This document shows, in pieces, positions 31,823 to 41,257 of a stretch of 64,000 nt of DNA. This stretch comes from a bacterium (lineage in GTDB: Bacteria; Vulcanimicrobiota; Vulcanimicrobiia; Vulcanimicrobiales; Vulcanimicrobiaceae). The position numbers were made by a program, and so were the translations under genes. The stretch is taken from the NCBI GenBank assembly GCA_021805775.1, contig JAJZED010000005.1, positions 65,001 to 129,000 of the forward strand. Direction: 5' to 3'. Positions within the stretch are counted from its first letter, which is position 1; the number at the start of each line of letters is the position of its first letter. The notes beneath the pieces were generated by a model, which did not search any database, was not told the origin of the DNA, and was given only the letters and a program-made list of their open reading frames with translations.

Positions 31823-32446
31823 ATGGGGCAGGCCGTGGAACTCTTGCTGGTCCGGCACGGACTCACCGCATGGAACAGCTCGGGACGCTTCCAAGGGCGC
31901 AGCGATATTCCGCTCTCGCCCGCCGGTCACGAACAAGCTCGCGCGGTCGCCGAAGCGCTTGCCGAGGTGCCGATCGACGCCGCCTTCTCGAGCGACCTCG
32001 CACGCGCTGCATCGACGGCAACCACGATTCTTGCGGGGCGCTCGGTTCCGCTGACGTTCGATGCCCGCCTTCGAGAATTCGATTTTGGCGCTTGGGAAGG
32101 TAAGACGTGGGCGGAGATCGTCGCTACGTTTCCCGGCGAAAGCGGGACGCAGCGTACCTCGGCGCGCGATTACCAGCCTCAGGGAGGCGAAACATTCGAC
32201 GACGTGCGGCGACGCGTTCGCGCTTGGCTCGACGATATCGCCCCATTCGATCGCCGTCGCATACTTGCAGTCGCGCACGCCGGGACGCTTCACGCACTCG
32301 TCGCCGAACTGTTGGGTGAGGGTTTCGATGCGTTAAAGTTGCGTTTTTCGCATGCATCGATCACGCGAATCGAGTACTCCGGGCGCGACGGACGGATAAT
32401 TACGCTCGACGAGAGCGCGCATCTCCAAGTTCCACGAGCGCATTGA
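31823..32446 (+). CDS. Histidine phosphatase family protein
   Basis: Phosphoglycerate-mutase-like phosphatase (207 residues). The phosphohistidine motif is LLLVRHGLTAWN; the second catalytic His lies in AVAHAGTLHAL, and FSSDLARAASTA and LREFDFGAWEGKTW are typical of the CobC/PhoE/GpmB branch. The substrate is not determined. The convergent neighbour is a cobalamin-binding-like protein, so a CobC-like role is conceivable but unsupported. The 3' end overlaps that neighbour by 47 nt. Confidence 0.88.
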   Translation: MGQAVELLLVRHGLTAWNSSGRFQGRSDIPLSPAGHEQARAVAEALAEVPIDAAFSSDLARAASTATTILAGRSVPLTFDARLREFDFGAWEGKTWAEIVATFPGESGTQRTSARDYQPQGGETFDDVRRRVRAWLDDIAPFDRRRILAVAHAGTLHALVAELLGEGFDALKLRFSHASITRIEYSGRDGRIITLDESAHLQVPRAH

Positions 32447-33293
32447 GAAGCTTCTCCGCTCCTTCAACGAGTCGTACCCCGGGGCGATTGAAATACGCAT
32501 TCCCGTCGAGCGCGATAACCCGCCCTTCGGCTACGGCGCGAAGTTGACGCCACGCCGCATGGTGCTCCAACTCGGCGATGGCGCGGCGCGCCCTCGGCAG
32601 GTCGAAGCCGCATGGCGCGATGACGATGACGGCGGGCTCCTTTTCGGCGATCTCCTCCCACGTCACCGCCCGTGCCGGTGCGTTCGGAAAATCGATCGCC
32701 GAGCGCATGCCGAGCATTGCGAGCATATCGGGCGTCCAGTGACCCGGGGGAAACGGCGGATCGCTCCACTCGAGAAAGATCAGGCTCGGCGGATTGGGCA
32801 ATTCGCGCCGAGCGCGCTCGCGGAGCCGTTCCGCCGCATCGGCAAGTTGCGCGGCGACGCTCGCTGCCGCCGTTTCGCGCCCGGTTGAAGCGCCGAGAAT
32901 TCGTATGGTATCGAGCACCTCTTCGAACGAGGATGGTTCGAGCGCGAGTATGCGAGTATCGCCGCGCATTCGCCGCGCGGCCGAACTCACGCGGTCGTAT
33001 GAGACTGCGCAGACGTCGCAGAGCTCCTGCGTGACGATGAGGTCGGGTGCGAGTCGCTCTAAAAGCGATGCGTCGAGATGGTAGATGCTCGAGCCTTGGT
33101 GAATGCCGCTGCGAACGTGTCGATCGATCGCAGCGGCATCGCTCTCTGCAGGGAGCGCCGAAGAGGTGAGAACCGGGAGCGTCGCCGCTTGCGCTGGAAA
33201 ATCGCATTCGTGCGTGACGCCGACCAGATCGTCGCCGGCCCCGATTGCAAAAAGTATCTCCGTTGCGCTCGGTAGCAGGCTGACGATCCGCAC
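32400..33293 (-). CDS. BtuF-like cobalamin-binding protein, apparently cytoplasmic
   Basis: Periplasmic-binding-protein fold of the BtuF type, starting RIVSLLPSATEIL with later DLIVTQELCDVCAVSY and PDMLAMLG. It has no signal peptide in any frame start, so it is probably cytoplasmic or exported by another route, and no transporter genes are near. GTG 33293 is chosen because aagga (revcomp of 33302-33306) precedes it 8 nt upstream, one base beyond the icd stop. A cobalamin-binding role rests on family resemblance only. Confidence 0.78.
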   Translation of the reverse strand: MRIVSLLPSATEILFAIGAGDDLVGVTHECDFPAQAATLPVLTSSALPAESDAAAIDRHVRSGIHQGSSIYHLDASLLERLAPDLIVTQELCDVCAVSYDRVSSAARRMRGDTRILALEPSSFEEVLDTIRILGASTGRETAAASVAAQLADAAERLRERARRELPNPPSLIFLEWSDPPFPPGHWTPDMLAMLGMRSAIDFPNAPARAVTWEEIAEKEPAVIVIAPCGFDLPRARRAIAELEHHAAWRQLRAVAEGRVIALDGNAYFNRPGVRLVEGAEKLLNALVELGDARSRRA

Positions 33294-33294
33294 G

Positions 33295-34740
33295 CTATTG
33301 TCCTTGGGCGAGTGAGTATCCGCGCTCCCCGTCAAACGTATAGAGTCCTTCGGTCTTAATAACGTCGAAACCGGCAGTTGAGAGCGCGGCGATCAGTTCG
33401 GCGACGCGCTGCCCGGAAAACGGTTTCCCTTCGAATCGAAGCGACCATTGATCGCTCCAGAAGGTATCCGGATTCCCGTCGGGCCACACTTTACTGCCGC
33501 GGTTTGCGATCACGACGAGCTTCGCTCCATCGGTCGCGACGCTTTTTGCACGAGCGGCAATTTCGTCGGGATTACCGTTGCGCTGATCGATGAAAATATC
33601 GACCCCGACGTGCTCTTTTTTCGGCGGTTCGCCGCCGGGGCGAATCGAAAGGTCCATCTCGACGCCGACTGCGTAACGGGCCGGTGGAAGAACGTGAGGC
33701 TCGCGTCCGAGACGAGCGATCACCGCATCGGCGAACTCCCGCGTGCCGACCTTTTCCTTCGATACTCCGTCTTTGTAAATATCGTAGGTATGAAGACCGT
33801 CCTCAATCGTCGATAACCACGCATTGTGAACGCGTTCGGCAACGTCGCCCTGGCCGATATGTACGAGCATCAGCAACGCACCGTGGAGCAAACCCGACGG
33901 GTTAGCGAGATTTTGCCCGGCACGCCGCGGCGCCGAACCATGAATCGCTTCGAACATCGAGCAATGGTCGCCGATATTTGCCGACCCGGCGAGACCGACC
34001 GAGCCGGTAATTTGGGCTGCGACGTCGGAGAGAATATCGCCGTAGAGATTCGGCATGACGATCACGTCGAAAGCCTCCGGAGTATCGGCGAGTTTGGCGG
34101 CACCGATATCGACGATCCAGTGTTCGTGTTCGATGTCGGGATACTCCAACGCGATCTCTTCGAAGGTCCGGTGGAAGAGTCCATCGGTGATCTTCATGAT
34201 GTTATCTTTGGTAAAACAGGTGACTTTTTTGCGCTTGTTCGCACGCGCGTATTCGAATGCGTAGCGCACGATCCGTTTGCTCGCCGGTCGAGAGATAAGC
34301 TTTAAGCATTGCGCGACTTGGTTGGTCTGTCGATGCTCGATGCCGCCGTACACGTCTTCTTCGTTCTCGCGGACGATGACGATGTTCATCTTCGGGTGCT
34401 TGGTGGAAACGAAGGGATGCAGGGATGCGCACGGACGCACGTTGGCATACATTCCCAGCGTCTTGCGCACGGTCACGTTCAGGCTTTTAAATCCCCCGCC
34501 TTGAGGCGTGGTTATCGGGGCTTTTAGGAAAACCTGGGTTCGCCGAAGCGATTCCCAGGACGATGGTTCGATGCCGCTGTCGAGGCCTCGTTTGTAAACC
34601 GCCTCGCCGATTTCAATTTTTTCAATGTCGATGCGGGCGCCCGCTGCGGTAATAATGCGCAGGGTTGCATCCATAATTTCAGGGCCGATGCCGTCGCCGT
34701 CGGCGACGGTGATTGGAACGCGTTTTTCTTGTGCAGTCAT
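33295..34740 (-). CDS. icd: Isocitrate dehydrogenase (NADP), long Thermus-like form
   Basis: TCA cycle enzyme, 481 residues. It carries ITVADGDGIGPEIM, the substrate loop SLNVTVRKTLGMYANVRP, TCFTKDNIMK, the metal/substrate site NLYGDILSD and the cofactor region IHGSAPRRAG. The extra 140-residue C-terminal domain (after LPPARYAVGVEMD) is typical of Thermus/Rickettsia-type enzymes rather than the 415-residue E. coli type. It is translationally linked to the BtuF-like gene downstream. Confidence 0.94.
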   Translation of the reverse strand: MTAQEKRVPITVADGDGIGPEIMDATLRIITAAGARIDIEKIEIGEAVYKRGLDSGIEPSSWESLRRTQVFLKAPITTPQGGGFKSLNVTVRKTLGMYANVRPCASLHPFVSTKHPKMNIVIVRENEEDVYGGIEHRQTNQVAQCLKLISRPASKRIVRYAFEYARANKRKKVTCFTKDNIMKITDGLFHRTFEEIALEYPDIEHEHWIVDIGAAKLADTPEAFDVIVMPNLYGDILSDVAAQITGSVGLAGSANIGDHCSMFEAIHGSAPRRAGQNLANPSGLLHGALLMLVHIGQGDVAERVHNAWLSTIEDGLHTYDIYKDGVSKEKVGTREFADAVIARLGREPHVLPPARYAVGVEMDLSIRPGGEPPKKEHVGVDIFIDQRNGNPDEIAARAKSVATDGAKLVVIANRGSKVWPDGNPDTFWSDQWSLRFEGKPFSGQRVAELIAALSTAGFDVIKTEGLYTFDGERGYSLAQGQ

Positions 34741-34847
34741 AGCGATGCTACGTTAGACGCCTCCGGTGGGGTGCCTCTTCGGCCGGCAATTTATCGAACG
34801 CGATGGAGCCCTCCCATAAAAAAGGGCGGGCGGGTCACCTCGATGAT

Positions 34848-37739
34848 TCAGGTCGAGCGCGCAGCAAGAAGCTGCTCGACCTCGTGAGCGGGGAGGGGGG
34901 CGGAGTAGAGAAATCCCTGCGCGAAGCGACAACCATAGTCGCGCAAAAAGACCGCTTGCTCGGCGCGCTCGATGCCCTCGGCTACGGTTTCCAACGCGAG
35001 GTTGCGGGCCATTCCAACCAACGTCTTTACGATCGTTTCGTCTTCGCGTTCTCGACCGATTCCTTGGATAAAGGAGCCGTCGATCTTCAGCACGTTGAAG
35101 GCAAACCGCCGAAGGTATGCAAGCGAAGAGTATCCCGTCCCGAAATCATCGACCGCAGTTCGCACCCCGTAACCTTTTATCTCGCGGACGATGGAAATAG
35201 CTTGCTCGACATCACTCATTGCGACGCTTTCGGTGATTTCGAGCTCCAAGAGACTCGGATCGAGACCGGAGCGGTCGAGCGCCGAGACGATTTCACGGGA
35301 GAGGTGTCGATGGTGTAATTGCCGCGCAGAGAGGTTCACTGCAATGCGGAGCGGTCCGTAGCGCTTCACCCATCGAGCAGCCTGATGCGTTGCCGTTTCG
35401 AGGACCCAGCGGCCCAAGGCAACGATGAGTCCCGATATCTCCGCACTTGGGATGAAGCGCCCCGGCTCGATAAGTCCGGTGCCGGGATGTTGCCAGCGAA
35501 CGAGCGCTTCGAGCCCGACGATGCTTCCGTCCATTAAGTCGATCTGCGGCTGATAGTAAACGACGAACTCGTTTTTCTCTAGGGCATGTCGCAAAAGTCT
35601 TTCCTGCGAGAGGCGCATGAGTATCGGCGATTCCAGCGTCGCATTGTAGAAGTAGAAGCCCCCCCGGCCGCGATCTTTAGCACGCGACATGGCGATATCG
35701 GCATTTTTGATCAGAACGTCGCCGTCGGTCCCATCCTCGGGATAGACGGCGATGCCGATACTCGCGGAAAGAAATTGCTCGAAATCATCGACGGAGAATG
35801 CTTCTTCCAGGGCGGCGATCGTTTGTTCGGCGATATCGCGCAGGCGATCGTTCGATCCGGCATCGTCGATCGCGATGGCGAATTCGTCGCCGCCCATGCG
35901 TGCCACAGTCCCGATGGAAGAGAAGAGCCCCTCGATTCGCGTCGCCACTGCTTGTAATAGATGATCGCCCAGTCTGTGCCCGAGCGTTTCGTTGATGTCC
36001 TTAAATCGGTCGAGGCCGAAGAAAAGGACGGCGACTCGTTGCATGCGGAGCGGAGCGGCTTCGATCGCGGTGCGAAGGTGATCCCGAAAACCGCTACCGT
36101 TTGGGAGACCGGTAAGAACGTCTACGTACGCTCGGCGCTGGAGATGTTCTCGCACGCGCATGCGTTCGAGAAAGGTTTGAAGCAAGGTCGCAATGAGGCC
36201 GAGAAATTCGATATCGGTACTCGTAAAAACGCGATGGCCGGAGAGGTGGGTGAAAATTGCAGCACCGGTACGCACCCCGCCGACGTCGATCGGCACGACG
36301 ATTGAATCGGCATCTATGGCCGGGGCGGCATCGGAGCCGCGTTCGGAAGCTCTCCGAGCGAGGTCGAGGATCTCCGATTCTACCGACGCTTCGGAGACGG
36401 AGAGGGTCGAGGCCTCGATTCTCGGGCTTCGACCGCTCGTATCGACCACCGCTCCGTAGCGAGCCTCAAAGACTCGGCAACCGAGTTGGAGCGCTTCGAG
36501 CATGCCGGCAATCGGTTCGCTCGCCGTGCTGGCGATACCGTATAAGTCGCGCACGCGCCGGCTCTGTACGCGCGACTGCTCCTGCGCCTCGAGTTGGAGC
36601 GTAATATCCTGGAGAACGGCATAGGCACCGATAATGTCGTCGCCGCTGTATTGGGGAATCAGCGTCGCGTCGATGGAGACGACGCTTTTATCGGAACGAT
36701 AGCAGCGCACGGCAAAAGACGAGCCTTTACCGGCAATAGCTTTAATGAAGCGGCGGCGCGCCGTTACCTGAAATTCCTCGGCGATGAAATCTTCAAACGA
36801 GCGCCCGAGAAAGCGATCCGCTTCATATCCGCCGATCTTCATCGCCGCTGCATTCGCCGCCGTGATCGTTCCCCGAAGATCGACGGCGATAACCCCGTCG
36901 GGATTCGCTTCGAAGAGCGAGCGCAGGCGCCGCGCGTTTTCGTAACGCTCGCGCTCGGTGGCGGCGAGTGCCTCCTGTTCGTTCCGCCGGATCGTGTCAT
37001 CGTGGAGAATCGAATAGGCGCCGGCAAAGGCTCCACCGTCAAAAAGCGGCACCGTCTTCACTGAAAGGTAGCGCGGATTCGACAGATTATCGAAAATCGT
37101 TGCTTCGTATTCTTGGGTAATCCCCGAACGAGCGCGTTGAAAGTATCCTTCGTGCTCCGTGCGTTTTTCCGCGGGAAGAAAATCCCGGAAATGGTGACCG
37201 ATGGGATCGGGGAACGAGAGCCCCGCGAGATTGCGAGCCGCTTCATTGACGTCGGTTATGAAACCGTCTCGGTCGAGCATCAGAATCGGGTCGGGACTAT
37301 CGGCAAAGAGGCCGCGAAAGCGGGCCTCGCTTTCGAGGATACTGTCGCGCGCGGCGTATTCGCGCGTAATATCTTCCACGATCGATACGATCGCTATATC
37401 GTCGTCGTCTTGCTCGATCGCACGCGTCCATCGGCAGACGATCGATCTACCGTCGCCGCGTCTGTTTCTGTTGATGTTAACGCGCTCGTGCTGTCGTCCT
37501 TGCTCGAGCCGTTCGCTCCGTTCGATGACGGCGTTGCGGTCCGCTTCGTGAACCAGGGCGCTATCGGCGACGGTTTTGCCAAGCATATCCTTCGCTTCGA
37601 GATGAAAAAGTTTGCCGGCGCTCTGCGACCAGTAGGAAATGCGTAGGCGTCTATCCCACCCGACGATCGCGGATTGCGAGTGAAGAAGAAGCGGCTCGAG
37701 CCGTTCGAGAAAATCGGCGTTATACGGTCCTTCTGCCAT
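34848..37739 (-). CDS. PAS-PAS-PAS-GAF-GGDEF-EAL c-di-GMP signalling protein
   Basis: Large soluble sensor-output protein of 963 residues. Three PAS domains (about 10-130, 135-260, 275-395) are followed by a GAF-like domain (about 405-540), a GGDEF domain with intact MGGDEF (about 550-705) and an EAL domain with intact EALVRW, NLSARQL, DDFGTGYSSLAYL, KIDGSF and QGFLYS. Both synthesis and breakdown of c-di-GMP are possible. PAS domains suggest redox, light or small-molecule sensing; no cofactor can be assigned. It begins 6 nt after the stop of the ALDH gene. Confidence 0.93.
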   Translation of the reverse strand: MAEGPYNADFLERLEPLLLHSQSAIVGWDRRLRISYWSQSAGKLFHLEAKDMLGKTVADSALVHEADRNAVIERSERLEQGRQHERVNINRNRRGDGRSIVCRWTRAIEQDDDDIAIVSIVEDITREYAARDSILESEARFRGLFADSPDPILMLDRDGFITDVNEAARNLAGLSFPDPIGHHFRDFLPAEKRTEHEGYFQRARSGITQEYEATIFDNLSNPRYLSVKTVPLFDGGAFAGAYSILHDDTIRRNEQEALAATERERYENARRLRSLFEANPDGVIAVDLRGTITAANAAAMKIGGYEADRFLGRSFEDFIAEEFQVTARRRFIKAIAGKGSSFAVRCYRSDKSVVSIDATLIPQYSGDDIIGAYAVLQDITLQLEAQEQSRVQSRRVRDLYGIASTASEPIAGMLEALQLGCRVFEARYGAVVDTSGRSPRIEASTLSVSEASVESEILDLARRASERGSDAAPAIDADSIVVPIDVGGVRTGAAIFTHLSGHRVFTSTDIEFLGLIATLLQTFLERMRVREHLQRRAYVDVLTGLPNGSGFRDHLRTAIEAAPLRMQRVAVLFFGLDRFKDINETLGHRLGDHLLQAVATRIEGLFSSIGTVARMGGDEFAIAIDDAGSNDRLRDIAEQTIAALEEAFSVDDFEQFLSASIGIAVYPEDGTDGDVLIKNADIAMSRAKDRGRGGFYFYNATLESPILMRLSQERLLRHALEKNEFVVYYQPQIDLMDGSIVGLEALVRWQHPGTGLIEPGRFIPSAEISGLIVALGRWVLETATHQAARWVKRYGPLRIAVNLSARQLHHRHLSREIVSALDRSGLDPSLLELEITESVAMSDVEQAISIVREIKGYGVRTAVDDFGTGYSSLAYLRRFAFNVLKIDGSFIQGIGREREDETIVKTLVGMARNLALETVAEGIERAEQAVFLRDYGCRFAQGFLYSAPLPAHEVEQLLAARST

Positions 37740-37745
37740 CGAAAG

Positions 37746-39179
37746 TTACGCCAAATACTCTCGTAAGCCATGGACGCCGCCCTCGCGCCCAAAACCGCTT
37801 TCGCGAAAACCTCCGAACGGCGATGAAGGATCGAAGCGATTGAACGTATTGCACCACACGACACCTGCTTTGAGTTGTTGCGCGACTGCCATGTTCTTGC
37901 TGCCGCGCTCCGTCCAGACGCCTGCGGAAAGGCCGTAGGGAGTATCGTTCGCTTTTTCAATCGCTTCGTCGGGCGTGCGAAATGTCATAACCGCAAGCAC
38001 GGGGCCAAATATCTCCTCGCGCGCTATTCGGTGCGAACTTTCGACGTTTGTGAAGAACGAAGCGCGATAAAAATAGCCTTGCTCGGGTAGGTCGCAGCGC
38101 TGCTGGCGCAACGTGGCGCCTTGCTCCACTCCGCTACGGACGAGCTCGTCGATCTTATCGAGTTGAGCGCGTGAATTGATAGCTCCGATATCGGTGTTCT
38201 TATCGAGCGGGTCGCCGACGCGGAGCCGATCGATCCGCTGCTGGAGCCGGTCGACGACTTCGTCGAGGATCGATTCTTCGACGAGTAAGCGCGAGCCCGC
38301 GCAACAGACGTGTCCTTGGTTAAAGTAGATGCCGCGCACCACTCCTTCGATCGCTTGATCGAGCGGCGCGTCGGCGAATAAAATGTGGGCGGCCTTCCCG
38401 CCGAGTTCGAGCGTTAAGCGAGTTTTGCGGCCGACGAGAGCGCGGGCGATCTCGCGACCGACCTCGGTCGAGCCGGTAAATGCGAGCTTATCGAGGTTGC
38501 TTTGGGCGACCACGGCGGCGCCGGTCGTTTCGTCGCCGGTGACGACGTTGAGGACGCCCGGTGGAAGGTCGGCATCTTGCGCGATTTGGGCGAGCAGCAG
38601 CGCCGTGAGCGGGGTCGTCTCCGCGGGCTTGAGGACGATGGTATTTCCACAGGCAAGAGCGGGGGCGATCTTCCAGGCGGCCATCAAAAGGGGAAAATTC
38701 CAAGGTACGATAGCGCCGCAGAGGCCGAGCGGCTGCGGCATCTGCCCCGCGCGAGCGATCCATTCTAATTTATCGGCCCAACCGGCGTGATAAAAGAAAT
38801 GCGCCGCTGCGGTGGGAACGTCGAAATCGCGCGCTTCGCGAATGGGCTTCCCGCCATCGATCGATTCGAGAACCGCTATTTCACGCGAGCGTTCGGTGAT
38901 CGCTCGCGCGATGCGAAAGATATATTTCGCGCGACTTGAAGGTTTCATCGGCGCCCACCACCGTTCGTAGGCTTTCCGCGCGCTTCGGACCGCGCGCGCG
39001 ACATCTTCGGAATCCCCATGAGCGATGCCGGCGATGACCGTTTCGCGAGCGGGATCGATGCTCTCGTAGTAGCGGCCACTCTGCGGTGCAACCCATTTGC
39101 CGCCGATGAAAAGGCCGTATTCGCTGCGAATGACCGGTCGCACGCTCTCGGGAGCGGGTGCGTAAGCAAAGGAACTCAT
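37746..39179 (-). CDS. Aldehyde dehydrogenase, full-length
   Basis: NAD(P)-dependent aldehyde oxidation, 477 residues. Catalytic Cys292 lies in GHVCCAGSR and general-base Glu258 in LELGGKA. The cofactor-binding PWNFPLL, LKPAETTP and FTGSTEVG are all present. It lies 6 nt after deoC on the same strand, so the acetaldehyde or glyceraldehyde 3-phosphate released by deoxyribose-phosphate breakdown is a plausible substrate; this is an inference from context. Confidence 0.92.
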   Translation of the reverse strand: MSSFAYAPAPESVRPVIRSEYGLFIGGKWVAPQSGRYYESIDPARETVIAGIAHGDSEDVARAVRSARKAYERWWAPMKPSSRAKYIFRIARAITERSREIAVLESIDGGKPIREARDFDVPTAAAHFFYHAGWADKLEWIARAGQMPQPLGLCGAIVPWNFPLLMAAWKIAPALACGNTIVLKPAETTPLTALLLAQIAQDADLPPGVLNVVTGDETTGAAVVAQSNLDKLAFTGSTEVGREIARALVGRKTRLTLELGGKAAHILFADAPLDQAIEGVVRGIYFNQGHVCCAGSRLLVEESILDEVVDRLQQRIDRLRVGDPLDKNTDIGAINSRAQLDKIDELVRSGVEQGATLRQQRCDLPEQGYFYRASFFTNVESSHRIAREEIFGPVLAVMTFRTPDEAIEKANDTPYGLSAGVWTERGSKNMAVAQQLKAGVVWCNTFNRFDPSSPFGGFRESGFGREGGVHGLREYLA

Positions 39180-39185
39180 AGGTCC

Positions 39186-40064
39186 TCAATCCTTGGGAAT
39201 GCGCTCGGGGCGGGTGTAGTGCCCGGTACGCAGGCGTTCGCGCTGCAAGAGGAGATCGTCGAGTAAGCCGCTGGCGCCAAATCGAAACGAGTATGGATCC
39301 ATCCACTGCGGCGGGAGCGTCTCGTTAAGAATCGCGAGGTAGCCCAACGCCTGCTTTGTAGTACGAATGCCTCCGGCAAGTTTTAGACCGCGCCGGAGGC
39401 CCGTGCGGCGAAAGAATGCGGCGAGCGCCTCGCACATCGCCAAGGCCGTCGGGAAAGTAGCGTTGATGCCTATTTTCCCAGTCGAACTTTTGATGGTATC
39501 GGCTCCGGCCTCGAGCGCGAGGTCGCAAGCACGACGGATCGCCGTATAACTCCCGAGCTCGCCGGTTTCGAGGATGACTTTGAGGTGGCGATCCGCGCAG
39601 CGTTCCTTGACGGCCGCAATCTCCGTTGCGACGCAACGCTCGTCACCGCTCAGAAATGCCCCCCGGTCGATGACCATGTCGATCTCATCGGCACCCGCTT
39701 CCAGCGCTTGCTCGGTGTCGGCGAGCTTTACCGAGAGCCCGGCTTGCCCTGCCGGAAACGACGTCGCTACCGAAGCGATGCGGACGGAACTCCCCGCGAG
39801 GGCATCGCGGGCGATTCGCACGAAATTGGGGTAGACGCACACGGCGGCGACGGGCGGAGCATCGCTTCCCGGAAGCGGAGCGCGAGCCTTCGCGCAGAGC
39901 GAGCGCACGCGCCCCGGAGAGTCGCGTCCTTCCAGCGTCGTGAGGTCGATGCAAGATATTGCAAGATCGATCCACGCGCGTTTCGTCTCACCTTTTATCG
40001 ATCGTCCTGCCAGTTCGGCGGCACGCGATTCGAGCATCACGGCATCGACGCAGACCGATTGCAT
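39186..40064 (-). CDS. deoC: Deoxyribose-phosphate aldolase
   Basis: Cleaves 2-deoxyribose 5-phosphate to acetaldehyde and glyceraldehyde 3-phosphate in deoxynucleoside salvage. The 292 residues include the Schiff-base Lys192 in TIKSSTGK, the EIDMVID acid region (Asp129) and LKLAGGIRT. The N-terminal extension beyond the E. coli enzyme resembles the longer actinobacterial/animal type. The start ATG immediately follows the hppD stop codon (TAG-ATG), so the gene is co-transcribed with tyrosine catabolism, an unusual partner. Confidence 0.93.
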   Translation of the reverse strand: MQSVCVDAVMLESRAAELAGRSIKGETKRAWIDLAISCIDLTTLEGRDSPGRVRSLCAKARAPLPGSDAPPVAAVCVYPNFVRIARDALAGSSVRIASVATSFPAGQAGLSVKLADTEQALEAGADEIDMVIDRGAFLSGDERCVATEIAAVKERCADRHLKVILETGELGSYTAIRRACDLALEAGADTIKSSTGKIGINATFPTALAMCEALAAFFRRTGLRRGLKLAGGIRTTKQALGYLAILNETLPPQWMDPYSFRFGASGLLDDLLLQRERLRTGHYTRPERIPKD

Positions 40065-41192
40065 CTACAATGTGCCGCGCTTCTCTTGTTCTTTTTCGAT
40101 CGAGACGAAGAGCGCTTTGAAATTTCCTTTACCAAACGAGAGGCTGCCCTTGCGTTGGATGATCTCAAAAAACACCGTCGGCCGGTCCTGTAACGGTTTG
40201 GTGAATATTTGTAACATGTACCCCAAATCGTCGCGGTCGACGAGAATTTTACGATTGCGTAAAACTTCGATATCTTCGTCGATTTCGCCGACGCGGTTCT
40301 GCAGATCTTCGTAGTATGCATCGGGCGTGTCGAGAAATTCCACGCCGTTATCGCGCAAGGCGTCGATCGTTGCGACGATGTCGTCGGTGCGGATGGCGAG
40401 GTGCTGGACGCCCGCACCGCGATAGAAATCGAGATACTCCTCGATCTGCGATTTCTTTTTTCCGTGAGCGGGCTCGTTAATGGGGAATTTGACGCGATGG
40501 CGAGCGTCGCTCATCACTTTGGATTTGAGGGCGGTAAATTCGGTCGAGATATCTTTGTCGTCGAACGACACGAGTTGGGAAAATCCGAAAACTTTTTCGT
40601 AGAACGAACCCCAGGCATCCATCTCGCCCCAGCCGACGTTGCCGACGCAGTGATCGATCGCCAGCAGATGCGGCTTCGCGGCGCGTGGGGCGCTTTTCGC
40701 TAGCTCAACGTAGCCGGGCAGGAAGGCGCCGCCGTAACCGTCGCGCTCCACGAAGGTATGAACGGTATCTCCATAGGTGGCGATCGTGGCCAGGACGACG
40801 CGGCCGTTTTCGTCTTGTCGTTCGACGGGCTCGAGCACGCTGCGCGCTCCGCCGCGTATCGCCATCTCCCAAGCGCTACGGGCGTCGCGCACGCGAATGG
40901 CGACGTCGCGCACGCCGTCCCCGTGCTGCTTGACGTGTTCGGCGATGGCGTCGTCGCCGCGCAAGCTGGAGGTTAGGACAAAGCGGATATCGTGTTGTTC
41001 GAGGACGTAACTCGCGCGATCGTGGAGCCCCGTCTCGGGGCCTGCGTACGCTATCTGTTCGAACCCGAACGTGCATTGATAGAACTGCGAAGCCTGCTTG
41101 GCATTCCCGACATAGAACTCGATGTGATCCCAGTCGATCGTCGAGAGCGGAGTCGATGAATCGGGGGCCTGCGACGAGTGCGTTATGCTCAT
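40065..41192 (-). CDS. hppD: 4-hydroxyphenylpyruvate dioxygenase
   Basis: Fe(II) enzyme turning 4-hydroxyphenylpyruvate into homogentisate in tyrosine degradation. The 375 residues carry two vicinal-oxygen-chelate domains. The three iron ligands are His181 (IDHCVGNV), His264 (QHLAIRT) and Glu343 (FFEIIQRKG). ATG 41192 gives the usual N terminus; the longer frame would overlap the divergent gene. It heads the hppD-deoC-ALDH operon, while the later pathway genes lie on the other side. Confidence 0.96.
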   Translation of the reverse strand: MSITHSSQAPDSSTPLSTIDWDHIEFYVGNAKQASQFYQCTFGFEQIAYAGPETGLHDRASYVLEQHDIRFVLTSSLRGDDAIAEHVKQHGDGVRDVAIRVRDARSAWEMAIRGGARSVLEPVERQDENGRVVLATIATYGDTVHTFVERDGYGGAFLPGYVELAKSAPRAAKPHLLAIDHCVGNVGWGEMDAWGSFYEKVFGFSQLVSFDDKDISTEFTALKSKVMSDARHRVKFPINEPAHGKKKSQIEEYLDFYRGAGVQHLAIRTDDIVATIDALRDNGVEFLDTPDAYYEDLQNRVGEIDEDIEVLRNRKILVDRDDLGYMLQIFTKPLQDRPTVFFEIIQRKGSLSFGKGNFKALFVSIEKEQEKRGTL

Positions 41193-41257
41193 AGCCCAAC
41201 GTCTTGGCGGGCATGTCGGCAGGGCCCTTGTGTTCGCTCGGGCAAACCGCGCGAACG

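Noticed and set aside
34801-34847. Possible terminator cccgccc...gggaggg after the PAS-GGDEF-EAL gene
   Set aside because: Only 3+3 pairs around a mismatch, with the T run in the loop rather than after the stem.
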